Below are positions 8,807 to 19,557 of a DNA stretch of 64,000 nt, one piece after another. This DNA is from Blastochloris viridis (GTDB lineage: Bacteria; Pseudomonadota; Alphaproteobacteria; Rhizobiales; Xanthobacteraceae). Under the pieces are notes generated by a model. That model was given only the letters and a program-made list of their open reading frames with translations. It did no database searches and was not told the DNA's origin. The DNA lies in NCBI RefSeq assembly GCF_001402875.1, contig NZ_CP012946.1:186001-250000 (forward strand), in the 5' to 3' direction. Position 1 is the first letter of the stretch. Every line of letters begins with the position of its first letter. The translations under genes were made by a program, and so were the position numbers.

Positions 8807-8925
8807 TGCGGGCGGCGGGGGGACACGGGGGGAAAATCCCCGCCGAGAGTGAGACCTGGGGCCGAGCAACAGCTTGACCGGACGAGCGGGCTGGGGCATC
8901 GCCACCAGCGAGGGGGACTTGTCGC

Positions 8926-9861
8926 ATGTCGGACGTGATCAGCCCAGCCGTGTTTTCGGCTCGCCTGGCGGAAGTTGCCGCTGCCACCGAAGCGGCGCTG
9001 GAATCCTTGCTGGCCGGCGGGCCGCAGGTGAGCGGCAGCGACCGTCTGGTCGCCGCCATGCGCTACGGCGCGCTGGCCGGCGGCAAGCGGTTCCGGCCGT
9101 TTCTGGTGGTGGAAACCGCTGCCTTGTTCGGCGTGCCGATCGAAAAGGCGATGCCGACGGCGTGCGCGCTCGAACTGGTGCACTGCTACTCGCTGGTCCA
9201 CGACGACCTGCCGGCGATGGACAACGACGCGCTCCGGCGCGGCCGGCCGACCACCCACATCGCCTTCGACGAGGCCACCGCCATCCTGGCCGGCGACGCG
9301 CTGATGACGCTGGCGTTCGAGGTGCTGGCGAGCGAATCCGCCCATCCCGACCCGGCGGTCAGGATCGCGCTGGTGCTCGGGCTCGCCCGCAATTCCGGGG
9401 TCGGCGGCATGGCCGGCGGCCAGATCCGCGACCTCGCGGCGGAAGGCCGCTTTGCCGTCGACCGCAAGCCGCTGGCGCTTTCGGAAGCGGAGGTGCTGGA
9501 GCTGCAGGCCATGAAGACCGGCGCGTTGCTGGCCTACGCCTGCGAGGCCGGCGCGCGGCTCGGCGGGGCGTCGGCGGTGGAGACCCAGGCGCTGGCGGCC
9601 TATTCCAACGCGCTCGGGGTGGCGTTCCAGATCGCCGACGACCTGCTCGACGCCGAAGGTGACGCGGCGACCACCGGCAAGGCGGTCGGCAAGGACGCCG
9701 AGCTCGGCAAGGCCACCCTGATCGGGCTGATGGGCAGCGCCCGCGCCCACGCGCGGCTGGAGGAACTGGTGGGTGAGGCCGCCGCGGCGCTGGCGCCGTT
9801 CGGAAGCCGCGCCGGTATGCTGAAGGCCGCCGCCCGCTTCGTTGCCGACCGCAAGGCGTGA
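8926..9861 (+). CDS. ispA: Polyprenyl synthetase, farnesyl-diphosphate synthase type
   Basis: A 311-residue all-helical prenyltransferase that condenses isopentenyl diphosphate with allylic diphosphates to form farnesyl (or geranylgeranyl) diphosphate. The first aspartate-rich motif is DDLPAMDND (from Asp93) and the second is DDLLD (from Asp238). A GGKRFRP substrate-binding segment precedes them, and a GLARNSGVGGMAGGQ helix lies between them. The two-residue insertion in the first motif (DDxxxxD) is typical of bacterial FPP synthase. Product length cannot be decided from sequence; geranylgeranyl is possible. The start at 8926 fits the family. It opposes mtgA and is followed by a REP-like palindrome. 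Confidence 0.9.
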   Translation: MSDVISPAVFSARLAEVAAATEAALESLLAGGPQVSGSDRLVAAMRYGALAGGKRFRPFLVVETAALFGVPIEKAMPTACALELVHCYSLVHDDLPAMDNDALRRGRPTTHIAFDEATAILAGDALMTLAFEVLASESAHPDPAVRIALVLGLARNSGVGGMAGGQIRDLAAEGRFAVDRKPLALSEAEVLELQAMKTGALLAYACEAGARLGGASAVETQALAAYSNALGVAFQIADDLLDAEGDAATTGKAVGKDAELGKATLIGLMGSARAHARLEELVGEAAAALAPFGSRAGMLKAAARFVADRKA

Positions 9862-9865
9862 ATGG

Positions 9866-9911
9866 CCTCGTTCCGGGGCGAGCGGCCGACGCCGCTTGCC
9901 CGGGACGACGG
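9866..9911. repeat. REP-like palindromic repeat, copy 2
   Basis: An imperfect inverted repeat (CCTCGTTCCGGGGCGAGCGG against GCCGCTTGCCCGGGACGACGG) fills the gap between the converging ispA and kup genes. It belongs to the same family as 2907-2951. It may double as a bidirectional transcription barrier, but there is no U-run. Confidence 0.75.
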
Positions 9912-9919
9912 AGCGGCCG

Positions 9920-11848
9920 CTACAGCGTGATCTGGGTGCCGACCTCGACCACCCGGCCGGCCGGGATCTGGAAGAAGTCGGTGGCGTCGCTGGCCGTCTT
10001 CGACAACAGGATGAACATGTGGTCTTGCCACAGCGGCATGCCGGGCTCGGCTGCCGGCCGCAGCGAGCGCCGTGACAGGAAGAACGACGTCGACATGATG
10101 TCGAAGCTGAGGCCGAGCTTGCGCGCCAGCGCCAGGCCGCGCGGGACGTTGGGCGATTCCATGTAGCCGAAGGTCAGCCTGACACGCATGAAGCTGGGCG
10201 ACAGGCATTCCACCACCGCGCGCTGGTCGTCCGGCACCCGCGGCTCGTCGGCGCTGGCGACGGTGACGATCACGTTCTTCTCGTGCAAAACCTTGTTGTG
10301 CTTGAGGTTGTGCAGCAGGGCGCTGGGCGCGGTTTCGGCGTCGGTGGTCAGGAACACCGCGGTGCCGGGCACGCGCGGCGGCGGCCGGCGCTCCAGCGAG
10401 GACACCAGGCCGGTGAGCGCGACGTGGGACTTGCGGGTCTTGTCGAACAGGATGCGCGAGCCCTTGACCCAGGTCCACATCAACAGCGCCAGGAACAGGC
10501 CGAGCGCCACCGGCACGTAGCCGCCCTGCACGAACTTCAGGGTGTTGGCGACCACGAACGACAGGTCGATGAACAGGAACGGCACGATCAGGGCGGCGGC
10601 GGCGGCGCGGTGCCAGCCCCACACCTTCCAGATCACGATGAAAGCCAGCATGGCATCGACCGCCATCGACGAGGTCACCGCGATGCCGTAGGCGGCGGCG
10701 AGGTCGCTGGACCGCTGGAACAGCAGCACCAGCGTCACCACGCCGGCAAGCAGGAACCAGTTGACCCGCGGCATGTAAAACTGTCCGGCATGGCTCTCGG
10801 AGGTGTGGAGCACGGCGAGCCGCGGCATCAGCCCGAGCTGAACCGCCTGGCGGGTGAGCGAGAACGCGCCGGTGATGACGGCTTGGCTGGCGATCACGGT
10901 GGCGAGCGTCGCCAGCACGATCATCGGCGCCAGCCCCCACTCCGGCGCCATGCGGTAGAACGGGTTCTCGATGGCCTCGGGGTGGGCGAGCACCAGCGCG
11001 CCCTGGCCGAAATAGTTCAGCACCAGCGCCGGAAAAACGAAGCCGATCCAGGCCAGCCGGATCGGCTTCCTGCCGAAATGGCCGAGGTCGGCGTAGAGCG
11101 CCTCGGCGCCGGTCACGGCGAGGCACACCGCGCCGAGCGTGATCAGCGCCACCTTGCCGTGGGCGAACAGAAACGCCACGCCTTCCAGCGGGTTGAGCGC
11201 CGCGAACACCGCCGGATCGTCGGTGATGTGGCTCAGCCCGGTGGCGGCCAGCGTTGCGAACCACACCGCCATGATCGGCCCGAAGAACGCCGCCACCCGC
11301 CCGGTGCCGCTGCTCTGAACCGCGAACAGCGCGGTCAGGATCACCAGCGTGACCGGAACCACCACCGGCTCCAGCGCCGGGGCGATCAATTCCAGGCCCT
11401 CGACCGCCGACAGCACCGAGATCGCCGGGGTGATGATCGAATCGCCGTAGAACAGCGCCGCGCCGGCGATGCCGAGTAAAATGACGGTGTTGCCGCCGCG
11501 GCCGAGCGCGCGTTGCGCCAGCGCAACCAGCGTCAGCGTGCCGCCCTCGCCGTGGTTGTCGGCCCGCAGCAGGATGACGACGTATTTCACCGTCACCACC
11601 AGGATCAGCGACCACAAGATCAGCGACAGGATGCCGATCACCGCGGCACGGTCGACCGCGCCATGGCCGCTGGCGGCGACCACGGCCTCGCGGAAGGCGT
11701 AAAGCGGGCTGGTGCCGATATCCCCGAACACCACGCCGAGCGAGCCGAGGGCCATGACGCCCAGCCCCGCGGTGACGTGGTGCTCGCGTGAGTTCGGCGA
11801 TTGCTCCGGCGTTTCACGGCCCGGCTGGGCGTCCATCACGTCGTTCAT
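9920..11848 (-). CDS. kup: Low-affinity potassium uptake protein Kup
   Basis: Kup (Trk D family) is an inner-membrane K+/H+ symporter. The 642-residue protein has the family opening [28 protein letters not shown]. About twelve membrane spans follow, with the conserved [13 protein letters not shown] and [17 protein letters not shown] segments. The soluble C-terminal domain ends in the typical [29 protein letters not shown]. The start at ATG 11848 ([10 protein letters not shown]) gives the usual length; the frame runs open to 11995 with no family similarity. It is convergent with ispA. No regulatory partner is adjacent. Confidence 0.95.
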   Translation of the reverse strand: MNDVMDAQPGRETPEQSPNSREHHVTAGLGVMALGSLGVVFGDIGTSPLYAFREAVVAASGHGAVDRAAVIGILSLILWSLILVVTVKYVVILLRADNHGEGGTLTLVALAQRALGRGGNTVILLGIAGAALFYGDSIITPAISVLSAVEGLELIAPALEPVVVPVTLVILTALFAVQSSGTGRVAAFFGPIMAVWFATLAATGLSHITDDPAVFAALNPLEGVAFLFAHGKVALITLGAVCLAVTGAEALYADLGHFGRKPIRLAWIGFVFPALVLNYFGQGALVLAHPEAIENPFYRMAPEWGLAPMIVLATLATVIASQAVITGAFSLTRQAVQLGLMPRLAVLHTSESHAGQFYMPRVNWFLLAGVVTLVLLFQRSSDLAAAYGIAVTSSMAVDAMLAFIVIWKVWGWHRAAAAALIVPFLFIDLSFVVANTLKFVQGGYVPVALGLFLALLMWTWVKGSRILFDKTRKSHVALTGLVSSLERRPPPRVPGTAVFLTTDAETAPSALLHNLKHNKVLHEKNVIVTVASADEPRVPDDQRAVVECLSPSFMRVRLTFGYMESPNVPRGLALARKLGLSFDIMSTSFFLSRRSLRPAAEPGMPLWQDHMFILLSKTASDATDFFQIPAGRVVEVGTQITL

Positions 11849-12139
11849 GACCACGGTATTGTTTTGCAGGCGTGTTGCCGGAGGCAAATCCTGTCGTTGT
11901 TTCCGGAGAACCGACGACGATCCGCCGCGCCGATCGGCCGGCCGCCTCGTCGATCTGTCGCGATTCGCGTACGAACTCACATTTGCGGAAAACACAGGCC
12001 GTCATGGCGCGACCGCCGCCATGGGCGCGTGCTTTACGACTGTTCGCAAGCCCGTTCAATCCTGCCCGCCGAAATCCCCGCGCCGCTCAGGGCGCCGGAC
12101 AACATCGACCAGGAGGCAATGTTCCGCCTTTCGCGCCGC

Positions 12140-13447
12140 TCAAGCTGAAGGTGAGGCGGCGCCGCCTCCGAACCGGCGCGCGACGTAATCCTCGACCATC
12201 GCCTCGAAATCGGCGGCAAGGGTCGGCCCGCGCAGCGTTGCCGCCTTCTTGCCGTCGACAAACACCGGCGCGGTGGGGGCCTCGCCGGTGCCGGGCAGCG
12301 AGATGCCGATGTCGGCATGCTTCGATTCGCCGGGGCCGTTGACGATGCAGCCCATCACCGCAACTTGCAGCGTCTCGACGCCGGGATACGTCTTCTTCCA
12401 CTCCGGCATCCGGCTCAGGATGTAGGATTGGATGTCCTTGGACAGTTCCTGGAAGGTGGTCGAGGTGGTGCGGCCGCAGCCGGGACACGAGGCGACCAGC
12501 GGCACGAACGTGCGAAAGCCCATGGTCTGCAGGATTTCCTGGGCGACCTTGACCTCCAGCGCGCGGTCGGCGCCCGGCTCCGGCGTCAGCGAGACGCGGA
12601 TGGTGTCGCCGATCCCCTCCTGCAGCAGCACCGACAGCGCCGCCGCCGAGGCGACGATGCCCTTGGAGCCCATGCCGGCCTCGGTGAGGCCGAGGTGGAT
12701 GGCGTAGTCGGAGCGCCGCGCCAGCTCGCGATAGACCGCAATCAGGTCCTGCACCGCCGACACCTTGCCCGACAGTACGATGCGATCGCGCGTGAGCCCG
12801 ATGTCCTCGGCCCGCGCCGCCGACAGCAGCGCCGACTGCACCATCGCCTCGCGGGTCACCGCGCGCACGTCGATCGGCGTGTCGGATCGGGCGTTGATGT
12901 CCATGAGGTGGGTCAGCAGCTCCTGGTCGAGCGAGCCCCAGTTGACGCCGATCCGCACCGCCTTGCCGTACCTGGCTGCGAGTTCGACGATCGTGGAGAA
13001 CTGCTTGTCCTTCTTGTCCTTGAAGCCGACGTTGCCGGGGTTGATGCGGTACTTCGCCAATGCCTCGGCGCACGCCGGGTATTCGGCGAGCAGCTTGTGG
13101 CCGACATAATGGAAGTCGCCGATCAACGGCACGTCGACGCCCATGCGGTCGAGCCGCTCGCGGATATGGGGCACCGCGGCGGCGGCCTCCTCGCGGTCGA
13201 CGGTGATGCGCACCAGCTCCGAGCCGGCGCGGGCGAGCGCGGCCACCTGCTCGGCGGTGCCGGCGGCGTCGGCGGTGTCGGTGTTGGTCATCGACTGGAC
13301 GACGACCGGCGCCGAGCCGCCCACCATCACCCCGCCGACCATCACCGCCACCGACTGGCGCCGGGGCTTGGGCGCCGCCTGGGAGCCTGGATGGATCGTC
13401 GCGTCGATCGAGGCTGTCTCGATCGGGGGGGGCACGGGCGCGTTCAT
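12140..13447 (-). CDS. ispG: 4-hydroxy-3-methylbut-2-enyl diphosphate synthase (IspG/GcpE)
   Basis: IspG is a [4Fe-4S] enzyme that reductively converts MEcPP to HMBPP in the non-mevalonate isoprenoid pathway. The 435-residue protein has the TIM-barrel opening [20 protein letters not shown]. The cluster ligands are Cys321 and Cys324 (SCPGCGRTT), Cys367 ([11 protein letters not shown]) and Glu374. Length matches the proteobacterial two-domain form. The ATG at 13447 has GGAG about 8 bp upstream. It is separated from the Zur-like gene upstream by about 100 bp and faces the same way. Together with ispA at 8926 it is the second isoprenoid gene in the window. Confidence 0.97.
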   Translation of the reverse strand: MNAPVPPPIETASIDATIHPGSQAAPKPRRQSVAVMVGGVMVGGSAPVVVQSMTNTDTADAAGTAEQVAALARAGSELVRITVDREEAAAAVPHIRERLDRMGVDVPLIGDFHYVGHKLLAEYPACAEALAKYRINPGNVGFKDKKDKQFSTIVELAARYGKAVRIGVNWGSLDQELLTHLMDINARSDTPIDVRAVTREAMVQSALLSAARAEDIGLTRDRIVLSGKVSAVQDLIAVYRELARRSDYAIHLGLTEAGMGSKGIVASAAALSVLLQEGIGDTIRVSLTPEPGADRALEVKVAQEILQTMGFRTFVPLVASCPGCGRTTSTTFQELSKDIQSYILSRMPEWKKTYPGVETLQVAVMGCIVNGPGESKHADIGISLPGTGEAPTAPVFVDGKKAATLRGPTLAADFEAMVEDYVARRFGGGAASPSA

Positions 13448-13550
13448 GGGCAACACTCCGTTGGTCGGCGTCGAGGTAGAAGAGCGCACCGTTACAGTCA
13501 ATGCGAACCTCTCCGGGGCGCCGGGCGGCGCTTCGCCGGGAACGGATCGC

Positions 13551-14090
13551 TCACAGCCGCCGGCAGGTCGCGCACAAGCCCGGCACCTCGATCACCGGCG
13601 CCCGCGGCAGGAAGCCCTGGCCGGCGGCGGCGTCGTGGACGGCACGCTGCAACTCGGGCGAACTCGCCTCGGCGGTCGAGCCGCAGCGCTCGCAGATCAG
13701 GAATACAACCGTCTCTCCGGCACCATGGCGGTGCTTGCAGATCAGGAAGGCGTTGCGGCTCTCGAGCCGGTGGACGAACCCCTCCGCCACCAGGAAGTCG
13801 AGCGCGCGGTAGACCGAGATCGGGGCCGGGCGGTCGCCATGCCGGCCGAGCAGGTCGATGATGTCGTAGGCGCCGAGCGGCAGGCCGCGCCGGGCCAGCG
13901 CCTCCAGCACCCGCCGCCGCATCGGGGTCAGCCGCCGCTCGCGGCCGGTGCAGGCTGCCTCGACGTCCGCCACAATCGCCGCGGCGTCGCGCGGCGGGCC
14001 GCAGGTCCGCGGCCCGTCATGGCCCGCGCTGGCGTGAGCCTCGCACGGCTGGCCTTCGCTCAGGACGTCGGGATGGTTGGGAGCGGACAT
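13551..14090 (-). CDS. zur: Fur-family transcriptional regulator, Zur-like
   Basis: A 179-residue DNA-binding metal sensor. The winged-helix domain (about residues 50-115) includes [21 protein letters not shown] and [21 protein letters not shown]. The dimerisation part has the structural zinc site formed by Cys133/Cys136 (CERC) and Cys173/Cys176 (CATC). The FLICKHRH stretch between them, lacking the HHDH of true Fur, is the Zur pattern. An N-terminal extension rich in Cys and His (Cys16, His19, His24, Cys30) is unusual and could be an extra metal-binding tail. No znuABC genes are nearby, so the zinc assignment rests on sequence pattern alone. The start at 14090 gives MSAPNHP. Confidence 0.82.
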   Translation of the reverse strand: MSAPNHPDVLSEGQPCEAHASAGHDGPRTCGPPRDAAAIVADVEAACTGRERRLTPMRRRVLEALARRGLPLGAYDIIDLLGRHGDRPAPISVYRALDFLVAEGFVHRLESRNAFLICKHRHGAGETVVFLICERCGSTAEASSPELQRAVHDAAAGQGFLPRAPVIEVPGLCATCRRL

Positions 14091-14205
14091 TGCGGCATCA
14101 TACACCGGTCGGCGCTCAGCGCATCCTGGCCGCCGCCGCGGCGAGGTGAGAGCTTATGGCGAGGCGACTCTTGCGACCCGGCGAAATCCTGCTGTCTGGA
14201 GAGAT

Positions 14206-14751
<546 letters not shown>

Positions 14752-14877
14752 GCGAGGAGGTCTTTTCTTCCCGGTCTCGGCAGCTATAACCCGCTCCCCG
14801 TTCCCGCCCGTCCTTGCCCCGCTTCGGCCCACGGCCGGCGCTTTGCGCCGGGTGGCCGTTTCGCCTGCGAAAGACCG

Positions 14878-16158
14878 ATGACACCGACCCCCCGCCGCCT
14901 CCCGCCTGGCCGTCATTGCGGCATCGATTTCGGCACCTCCAACTCCACCCTCGGCATTGCCGACGGCGCCGCGCGCCTCGTTGCGCTGGAAGGTGCCGCG
15001 ACCGACCTGCCGACCGCGGTGTTCTACGGCACCGAGCATGACACCCGCTTCCTGATCGGGCGGGCGGCGGTCGCCGCCTATGTCGAGGGCCATGGCGGGC
15101 GGCTGATGCGCTCGCTGAAGTCGGTGCTCGGCACCGCGCTGATCGAGGAGACCACCCAGGTTCACCGCCGCCGCGTTGCCTTCCGCGACATCGTCAGCGC
15201 CTTCGTGCGCGAGGTGAAGACACGGGCGGAGCACCAGCTCGGCCAGCCGCTCGGCAAGGTGGTGATGGGTCGCCCGGTCCATTTCGTCGACGACGACACT
15301 GATGCCGACGCCCGCGCCGAGGCGACGCTGGCCGAGGTCGCCCATCAGGTCGGCTTCAGCGAGGTGTCGTTCCAGTTCGAGCCGGTGGCGGCGGCGCTGG
15401 CCTATGAGCAGGAGGTGGGGCGCGAGACGCTGGCCTTGATCGCGGATCTGGGCGGCGGCACCGCCGACTTTACGGTGGTGCGGCTTGGCCCGGAGCGGCG
15501 CAAGGCGCCCGACCGCGCCGCCGACCTCCTGGCCAATGACGGCGTGCGCATCGGCGGCACCGATTATGATCAGCGCCTCGCCATGGCGAGCGTGATGCCG
15601 CAGTTCGGCTTCGGCTCGCGCATGGCGCGCGGCGACATCGACGTGCCGGGCGGGCCCTATTGGGACCTTGCTACCTGGTCGCAGGTCAATCGGCTCTATG
15701 ACGCCAAGGCGATTTCGCAGATCCGCTCCACCCGCCGCGACGCGGCGCAGCCGGAGCTGGTCGAGCGCCTGCTGCACGTCATTGAGGCGCGGCGCGGCCA
15801 CGGCATCCTGATGGCGGTGGAGGCGGCCAAGATCGCGCTGTCAGCTGATGAGCGCGCCGCAATCGACTTGTCCTGGCTGGAGGCGGGCCTTGCCGCCGAA
15901 GCGAGCCGCGCCGGCTTCGAGGATGCCACGGCACGCCTCACCCGCCGCCTTGCCGACACCGTCCGGCGCTGCCTCAAAGCGGCGGGCCTTGAGGCGGCGG
16001 ACGTCGACGCGCTGTTCTTCACCGGCGGCACCAGCGCCATCCCGGCGGTGCGCTCGGTGATCCGGGGTCTGGTGCCGCAGGCCGCGGTGGTCGACGGCGA
16101 CCGCTTCGGCGCGGTCGGCACCGGCCTTGCCGTCGAGGCGCAGCGCCGCTACGGCTGA
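14878..16158 (+). CDS. Hsp70-like protein (YegD type), ATPase domain only
   Basis: A 426-residue protein that resembles the Hsp70/actin ATPase core but ends where the substrate-binding domain of DnaK would begin. Phosphate loop 1 is GIDFGTSNSTLGIAD (from residue 15), phosphate loop 2 is ADLGGGTADFTVV, and the adenosine motif is FFTGGTSAIPAV. This is the pattern of YegD-like proteins, whose client is unknown. No DnaJ or GrpE partner is nearby, and loss of the peptide-binding domain argues against classical chaperone activity. The ATG at 14878 places the first strand at residue 14. Confidence 0.88.
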   Translation: MTPTPRRLPPGRHCGIDFGTSNSTLGIADGAARLVALEGAATDLPTAVFYGTEHDTRFLIGRAAVAAYVEGHGGRLMRSLKSVLGTALIEETTQVHRRRVAFRDIVSAFVREVKTRAEHQLGQPLGKVVMGRPVHFVDDDTDADARAEATLAEVAHQVGFSEVSFQFEPVAAALAYEQEVGRETLALIADLGGGTADFTVVRLGPERRKAPDRAADLLANDGVRIGGTDYDQRLAMASVMPQFGFGSRMARGDIDVPGGPYWDLATWSQVNRLYDAKAISQIRSTRRDAAQPELVERLLHVIEARRGHGILMAVEAAKIALSADERAAIDLSWLEAGLAAEASRAGFEDATARLTRRLADTVRRCLKAAGLEAADVDALFFTGGTSAIPAVRSVIRGLVPQAAVVDGDRFGAVGTGLAVEAQRRYG

Positions 16159-16229
16159 GCCTGCGCCCGGAACTTCACAGTGCCGGCGCGCGTTGGTGAT
16201 CGGCGCATTCCGCGCTGGCGGAGGCCACC

Positions 16230-16520
16230 ATGAATTTATCCAACGAAAGCCTGCTCGTCATCCTCGTGGTCGGGCTCATCGCCGGCTGGCTGGCCGGCCA
16301 GGTTTTCCGCGGCACCGGGTTTGGCCTGCTCGGCGACCTGGTGGTCGGGCTGCTCGGCGCCTTGTTCGGCGGCTGGCTATTGCCGCAGCTTGGCGTTCAC
16401 CTCGGCGCCGGCATTGTCGCCGCCATCGTCAACGCCACCATCGGCGCGCTGGTGCTGCTGTTTCTCATCAGCCTCGTGCGCGGCGGCGGCGGCGGTTGGG
16501 GCTGGCGCAGCCGCTGGTAA
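16230..16520 (+). CDS. GlsB/YeaQ/YmgE family stress-response membrane protein
   Basis: A 96-residue protein with three hydrophobic, glycine-rich spans, formerly called transglycosylase-associated protein. The pattern VGLIAGWLAGQVFRGTGFGLLGDL, followed by GLLGALFGGWLLPQLG and a last helix with NATIGALVLLFLISLVR, is characteristic. The C-terminus is a Gly-Trp-Arg tail. Members are induced by general stress in many bacteria, but no molecular function is known. The GGAGG at 16218-16222, just upstream of ATG 16230, supports the start. A strong terminator follows. Confidence 0.9.
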   Translation: MNLSNESLLVILVVGLIAGWLAGQVFRGTGFGLLGDLVVGLLGALFGGWLLPQLGVHLGAGIVAAIVNATIGALVLLFLISLVRGGGGGWGWRSRW

Positions 16521-16572
16521 TATTCCAGCGGCGGCAGCCGAACGCTGACCTATCGCCGGTCATCGACGTTGA

Positions 16573-16601
16573 AAGCCACGCGGCAAGGCCGCGTGGCTTT
16601 T
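16573..16601. terminator. Bidirectional intrinsic terminator
   Basis: A perfect 12-bp stem (AAGCCACGCGGC/GCCGCGTGGCTT) with a 3-base loop is flanked by A-rich bases on the left and TT on the right. It lies between the converging GlsB-like gene and leuC and could end both transcripts. Confidence 0.85.
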
Positions 16602-16605
16602 GTCG

Positions 16606-18012
16606 TTATGCCCACTCGCGCACGTCGACGAACCGCCCGGCGATCGCCGCCGCTGCCGCCATCGCCGGCGAGACCAGGTGGGTGCGGCCCTTGAAGCCCT
16701 GGCGGCCCTCGAAATTGCGGTTGGAGGTCGAGGCGCAGCGCTGGCCCGGCTTGAGCTTGTCCGGGTTCATGGCGAGGCACATCGAGCAGCCCGGCTCGCG
16801 CCACTCGAAACCGGCGGCCTTGAAGATCGCATCCAGCCCCTCGGCCTCGGCCTGCGCCTTCACCAAGCCCGAGCCCGGCACGATCAGCGCCCGCACGGCC
16901 GGATGCACGGTCTTGCCGCTCGCGATCTTGGCGGCCTCCCGCAGATCCTCGATGCGGCCATTGGTGCAGGAGCCGACGAACACCACGTCGACGGCGATGT
17001 CGGTGATCTTCTGGCCGGGCTTCAGGCCGATATAGTCCAGCGCCCGCCACTTGGAGGCGCGCTTGTTCTCATCTTGGATGTCGTCGGGGTTCGGCACCAC
17101 GCCGGCGACCGACACCACGTCCTCGGGGCTGGTGCCCCAGGTCACGATCGGCGGCAAATTGGCGCCGTCGAGCCTCAGCTCGTGGTCGAAGTGGGCGCCG
17201 TCGTCGCTGCGCAGCGTCTCCCAGTAGCGCAGCGCGGCGTCCCAGTGGGCGCCCTTGGGGGCCTTGGGGCGGTCCTTGATATAGGCGAAGGTCTTTTCGT
17301 CGGGCGCGATCATGCCGGCCCGCGCGCCGCCCTCGATCGACATGTTGCAGACCGTCATGCGGCCTTCCACCGACAGCGCCCGGATCGCCTCGCCGGCATA
17401 TTCGATCACCGAGCCGGTGCCGCCGGCGGTGCCGATCTCGCCGATGATGGCGAGCACGACGTCTTTCGCGGTGACGCCGGCCGGTAGTTGGCCGTCCACC
17501 GTGACCCGCATGTTCTTGGCCTTCGACTGGATCAGCGTCTGGGTGGCGAGCACGTGCTCGACCTCGGAGGTGCCGATGCCGTGGGCCAGCGCGCCGAACG
17601 CGCCGTGGGTCGAGGTGTGGCTGTCGCCGCACACGATGGTGGTGCCGGGCAGGGTGAAGCCCTGCTCGGGGCCGACGACGTGGACCACGCCCTGGCGGAC
17701 GTCGATCTCGCTGTAATACTCGATGCCGAAATCGCGGGCGTTGTCGGCCAGCGTCGCGACCTGCAGCGCGCTCTCGGGATCGTCGATGCCCTTGGTGCGG
17801 TCGGAGGTCGGCACGTTGTGGTCGACCACGGCGAGGGTCTTCTGCGGTGCGCGCACCTTGCGGCCGGCGACGCGCAGCCCCTCGAACGCCTGCGGGCTGG
17901 TCACCTCATGAACGAGGTGGCGGTCGATATAGAGCAGGCAGGTCCCGTCCGGCTGCACCTCGACCAAATGGTCGTCCCAGATCTTGTCGTAGAGCGTACG
18001 GGGCTTGGTCAT
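16606..18012 (-). CDS. leuC: 3-isopropylmalate dehydratase large subunit
   Basis: LeuC, with LeuD, isomerises 2-isopropylmalate to 3-isopropylmalate in leucine synthesis. The 468-residue aconitase-family protein starts [16 protein letters not shown]. It has [42 protein letters not shown] and [10 protein letters not shown], whose cysteines hold the [4Fe-4S] cluster. The ATG at 18012 gives the standard length. leuD is not in the window. Position just beyond rplS is usual for Hyphomicrobiales, here with a VOC gene between. Confidence 0.97.
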   Translation of the reverse strand: MTKPRTLYDKIWDDHLVEVQPDGTCLLYIDRHLVHEVTSPQAFEGLRVAGRKVRAPQKTLAVVDHNVPTSDRTKGIDDPESALQVATLADNARDFGIEYYSEIDVRQGVVHVVGPEQGFTLPGTTIVCGDSHTSTHGAFGALAHGIGTSEVEHVLATQTLIQSKAKNMRVTVDGQLPAGVTAKDVVLAIIGEIGTAGGTGSVIEYAGEAIRALSVEGRMTVCNMSIEGGARAGMIAPDEKTFAYIKDRPKAPKGAHWDAALRYWETLRSDDGAHFDHELRLDGANLPPIVTWGTSPEDVVSVAGVVPNPDDIQDENKRASKWRALDYIGLKPGQKITDIAVDVVFVGSCTNGRIEDLREAAKIASGKTVHPAVRALIVPGSGLVKAQAEAEGLDAIFKAAGFEWREPGCSMCLAMNPDKLKPGQRCASTSNRNFEGRQGFKGRTHLVSPAMAAAAAIAGRFVDVREWA

Positions 18013-18480
18013 CGGATCGCGAACTCGTGAACGGGCGCACCGCGCCGCAAGTATGAACGGAGTGGCGCGGGGTATCACGCGGCTTCGGCGGGCGCAACGT
18101 GGCACGAATCAACATGGTGCGATGGCCGTGGCCTGCCGCCGCGCCGCGGCGCTGCGCCCGCGTCGCCGGAGCAATTTACCGCGCGAGCATGGCCGTAGGC
18201 AGTCCTCCGGGGTTTGATTGCCGGCGCCGCCTTGCGCAGGATTGCCCAAGGGACATTCCGGACCGCCGCGCGGGCTTTAGTAAGACTACGCGGATCGGGA
18301 CGGCCCACACAGTCTTGCCGGATTTGACGTGCTCAGAGTCCGGCCAATGCAATCCTGCAGGACCACACCGGCCGCAGGATTTCCGAGCCCGCCGGGCTCG
18401 GAGCCGGAAATCCTCCGGCCAAAATTATGCAGGGAAGAGCTTCGCGGCCCCTAGGCCGGGCGAGGCGACGAGGACCAGGA
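18013..18480. other. Divergent intergenic region with a long inverted repeat
   Basis: This 468-bp region separates leuC (minus) from the VOC gene (plus). I see no credible gene. Its only clear structure is the inverted repeat at 18370-18420. Confidence 0.4.
18370..18420. repeat. Nested inverted repeat upstream of the VOC gene
   Basis: Outer arms of 15 bp (18370-18384 and 18406-18420, one mismatch; GGCCGCAGGATTTCC against GGAAATCCTCCGGCC) enclose a second, perfect 6-bp hairpin (GAGCCC/GGGCTC, 18385-18399). As RNA it would fold into a long stem with an asymmetric internal loop, 60 bp before the VOC start codon. It could be a repeat unit, an upstream terminator or a leader structure. Confidence 0.7.
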
Positions 18481-18903
18481 ATGCTCGCAGTCGGGCGGGA
18501 TTACCCGCCGTTGACGCCGCACTTGACCGTGACCGACGCGGCCGCGGCGATGACGTTTTATCGGAATGTGTTCGACGCGGTGGAGCGGCGCTGCCTGCCC
18601 GGTCGCGCCGGCGGGGTGGCCCACGCCGAGCTGACCATCAATCGCGGCCTGATCGTGCTGTCGGATACCGAAAGCGAGGCGGAGACGACGGCGCCGCCAT
18701 TGCCCGGCGAGGGTGCCTCGGTGTCGCTCCGGCTGATGCTGCCGTCGATCGAACTGGTCGATGCCTGGTACGCGCGCGCGGTCTCCAACGGCGCGGCGCC
18801 GGAAATGGCGCCGACCAACGCCTATTGGGGGCTGCGCTTCGCGGCGGTGCGCGATCCGTTCGGCCACCGCTGGATCCTGCAGGCGCGCAACGAAGCCAGG
18901 TAG
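18481..18903 (+). CDS. VOC-superfamily (PhnB-like glyoxalase fold) protein
   Basis: A 140-residue protein of the vicinal-oxygen-chelate fold. The pattern LTPHLTVTDAAAAMTFYRNVF at the N-terminus and WGLRFAAVRDPFGHRWILQAR at the C-terminus is typical of PhnB/3-demethylubiquinone-like VOC proteins. These act as dioxygenases, glyoxalases or binding proteins; the ligand is not predictable. The ATG at 18481 gives a family-like N-terminus and follows AGGA. It is convergent with rplS and shares a terminator region with it. Confidence 0.85.
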   Translation: MLAVGRDYPPLTPHLTVTDAAAAMTFYRNVFDAVERRCLPGRAGGVAHAELTINRGLIVLSDTESEAETTAPPLPGEGASVSLRLMLPSIELVDAWYARAVSNGAAPEMAPTNAYWGLRFAAVRDPFGHRWILQARNEAR

Positions 18904-18970
18904 TCGTTGCCGCGGGCACGACGCGGTCCTCCGGGCTGCCGACGCCCCCGGCCCGTTGCACGAAAAATGA

Positions 18971-19004
18971 AAACGGCCCGCATTGCCGAGGCAGCGGGCC
19001 GTTT
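18971..19004 (-). terminator. Intrinsic terminator of the rplS operon
   Basis: The arms AAACGGCCCGC and GCGGGCCGTTT (11 bp, perfect) enclose a 12-base loop. On the minus strand the stem is followed by a T-rich run (TTTTCATTTTT), the expected form of a Rho-independent terminator about 60 bp past the rplS stop. Confidence 0.9.
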
Positions 19005-19062
19005 GATCGTCAAGGCGCTGGAGGCGGAGCTGCGAGCCCCGCCGGCCAGCGGACGGGCTCGA

Positions 19063-19452
19063 TCACTTCTTGGCCTTGTTGGCCTTGTCGGTGTTGTCGG
19101 TGCGCTCGGCGATGCGGGCCGACTTGCCGCGGCGATCGCGCAGATAATAGAGCTTGGCGCGGCGGACCTTGCCGCGGCGGACCAGCTTGATCGAGTCGAT
19201 CAGCGGCGAGTAGAGCGGAAACACGCGCTCGACGCCCTCGCCGTAGGAAATCTTGCGGACGGTGAAGCTCTGGTTGAGGCCGCCGCCGTTGCGGGCGATG
19301 CAGACACCCTCATAGGCCTGCACGCGCGAGCGGTCGCCTTCCACCACCTTCACGTTGACGATGACGGTGTCGCCCGGCTGGAACGTCGGAATCTCCTTGC
19401 TCGCGGAGAGCTTGGCAATCTGTTCCTGGTCGAGCTGTTCGATGATGTTCAT
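19063..19452 (-). CDS. rplS: 50S ribosomal protein L19
   Basis: L19 sits at the 30S-50S interface of the ribosome. The 129-residue product starts [15 protein letters not shown] and has the SH3-like core [31 protein letters not shown]. The diagnostic [20 protein letters not shown] follows, then [19 protein letters not shown]. The C-terminal lysine-rich tail is slightly extended, as in other alphaproteobacteria. It follows trmD by about 100 bp and is the last gene of the ffh-to-rplS run. Confidence 0.98.
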   Translation of the reverse strand: MNIIEQLDQEQIAKLSASKEIPTFQPGDTVIVNVKVVEGDRSRVQAYEGVCIARNGGGLNQSFTVRKISYGEGVERVFPLYSPLIDSIKLVRRGKVRRAKLYYLRDRRGKSARIAERTDNTDKANKAKK

Positions 19453-19557
19453 GACATGACTCCGTGCGCGGACCTTTGGGTCACCCAAGGACCGCGAGCG
19501 CTTTGGCACGCTGTTTTCAGTTGGGACGGGCGTCCATACACGAAGCGGCCGCGCCTG

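Noticed and set aside
18099..19190. A 363-codon plus-strand frame across the VOC gene
   Set aside because: It covers the VOC gene in a different frame, and the translated residues are compositionally typical of a shadow frame.
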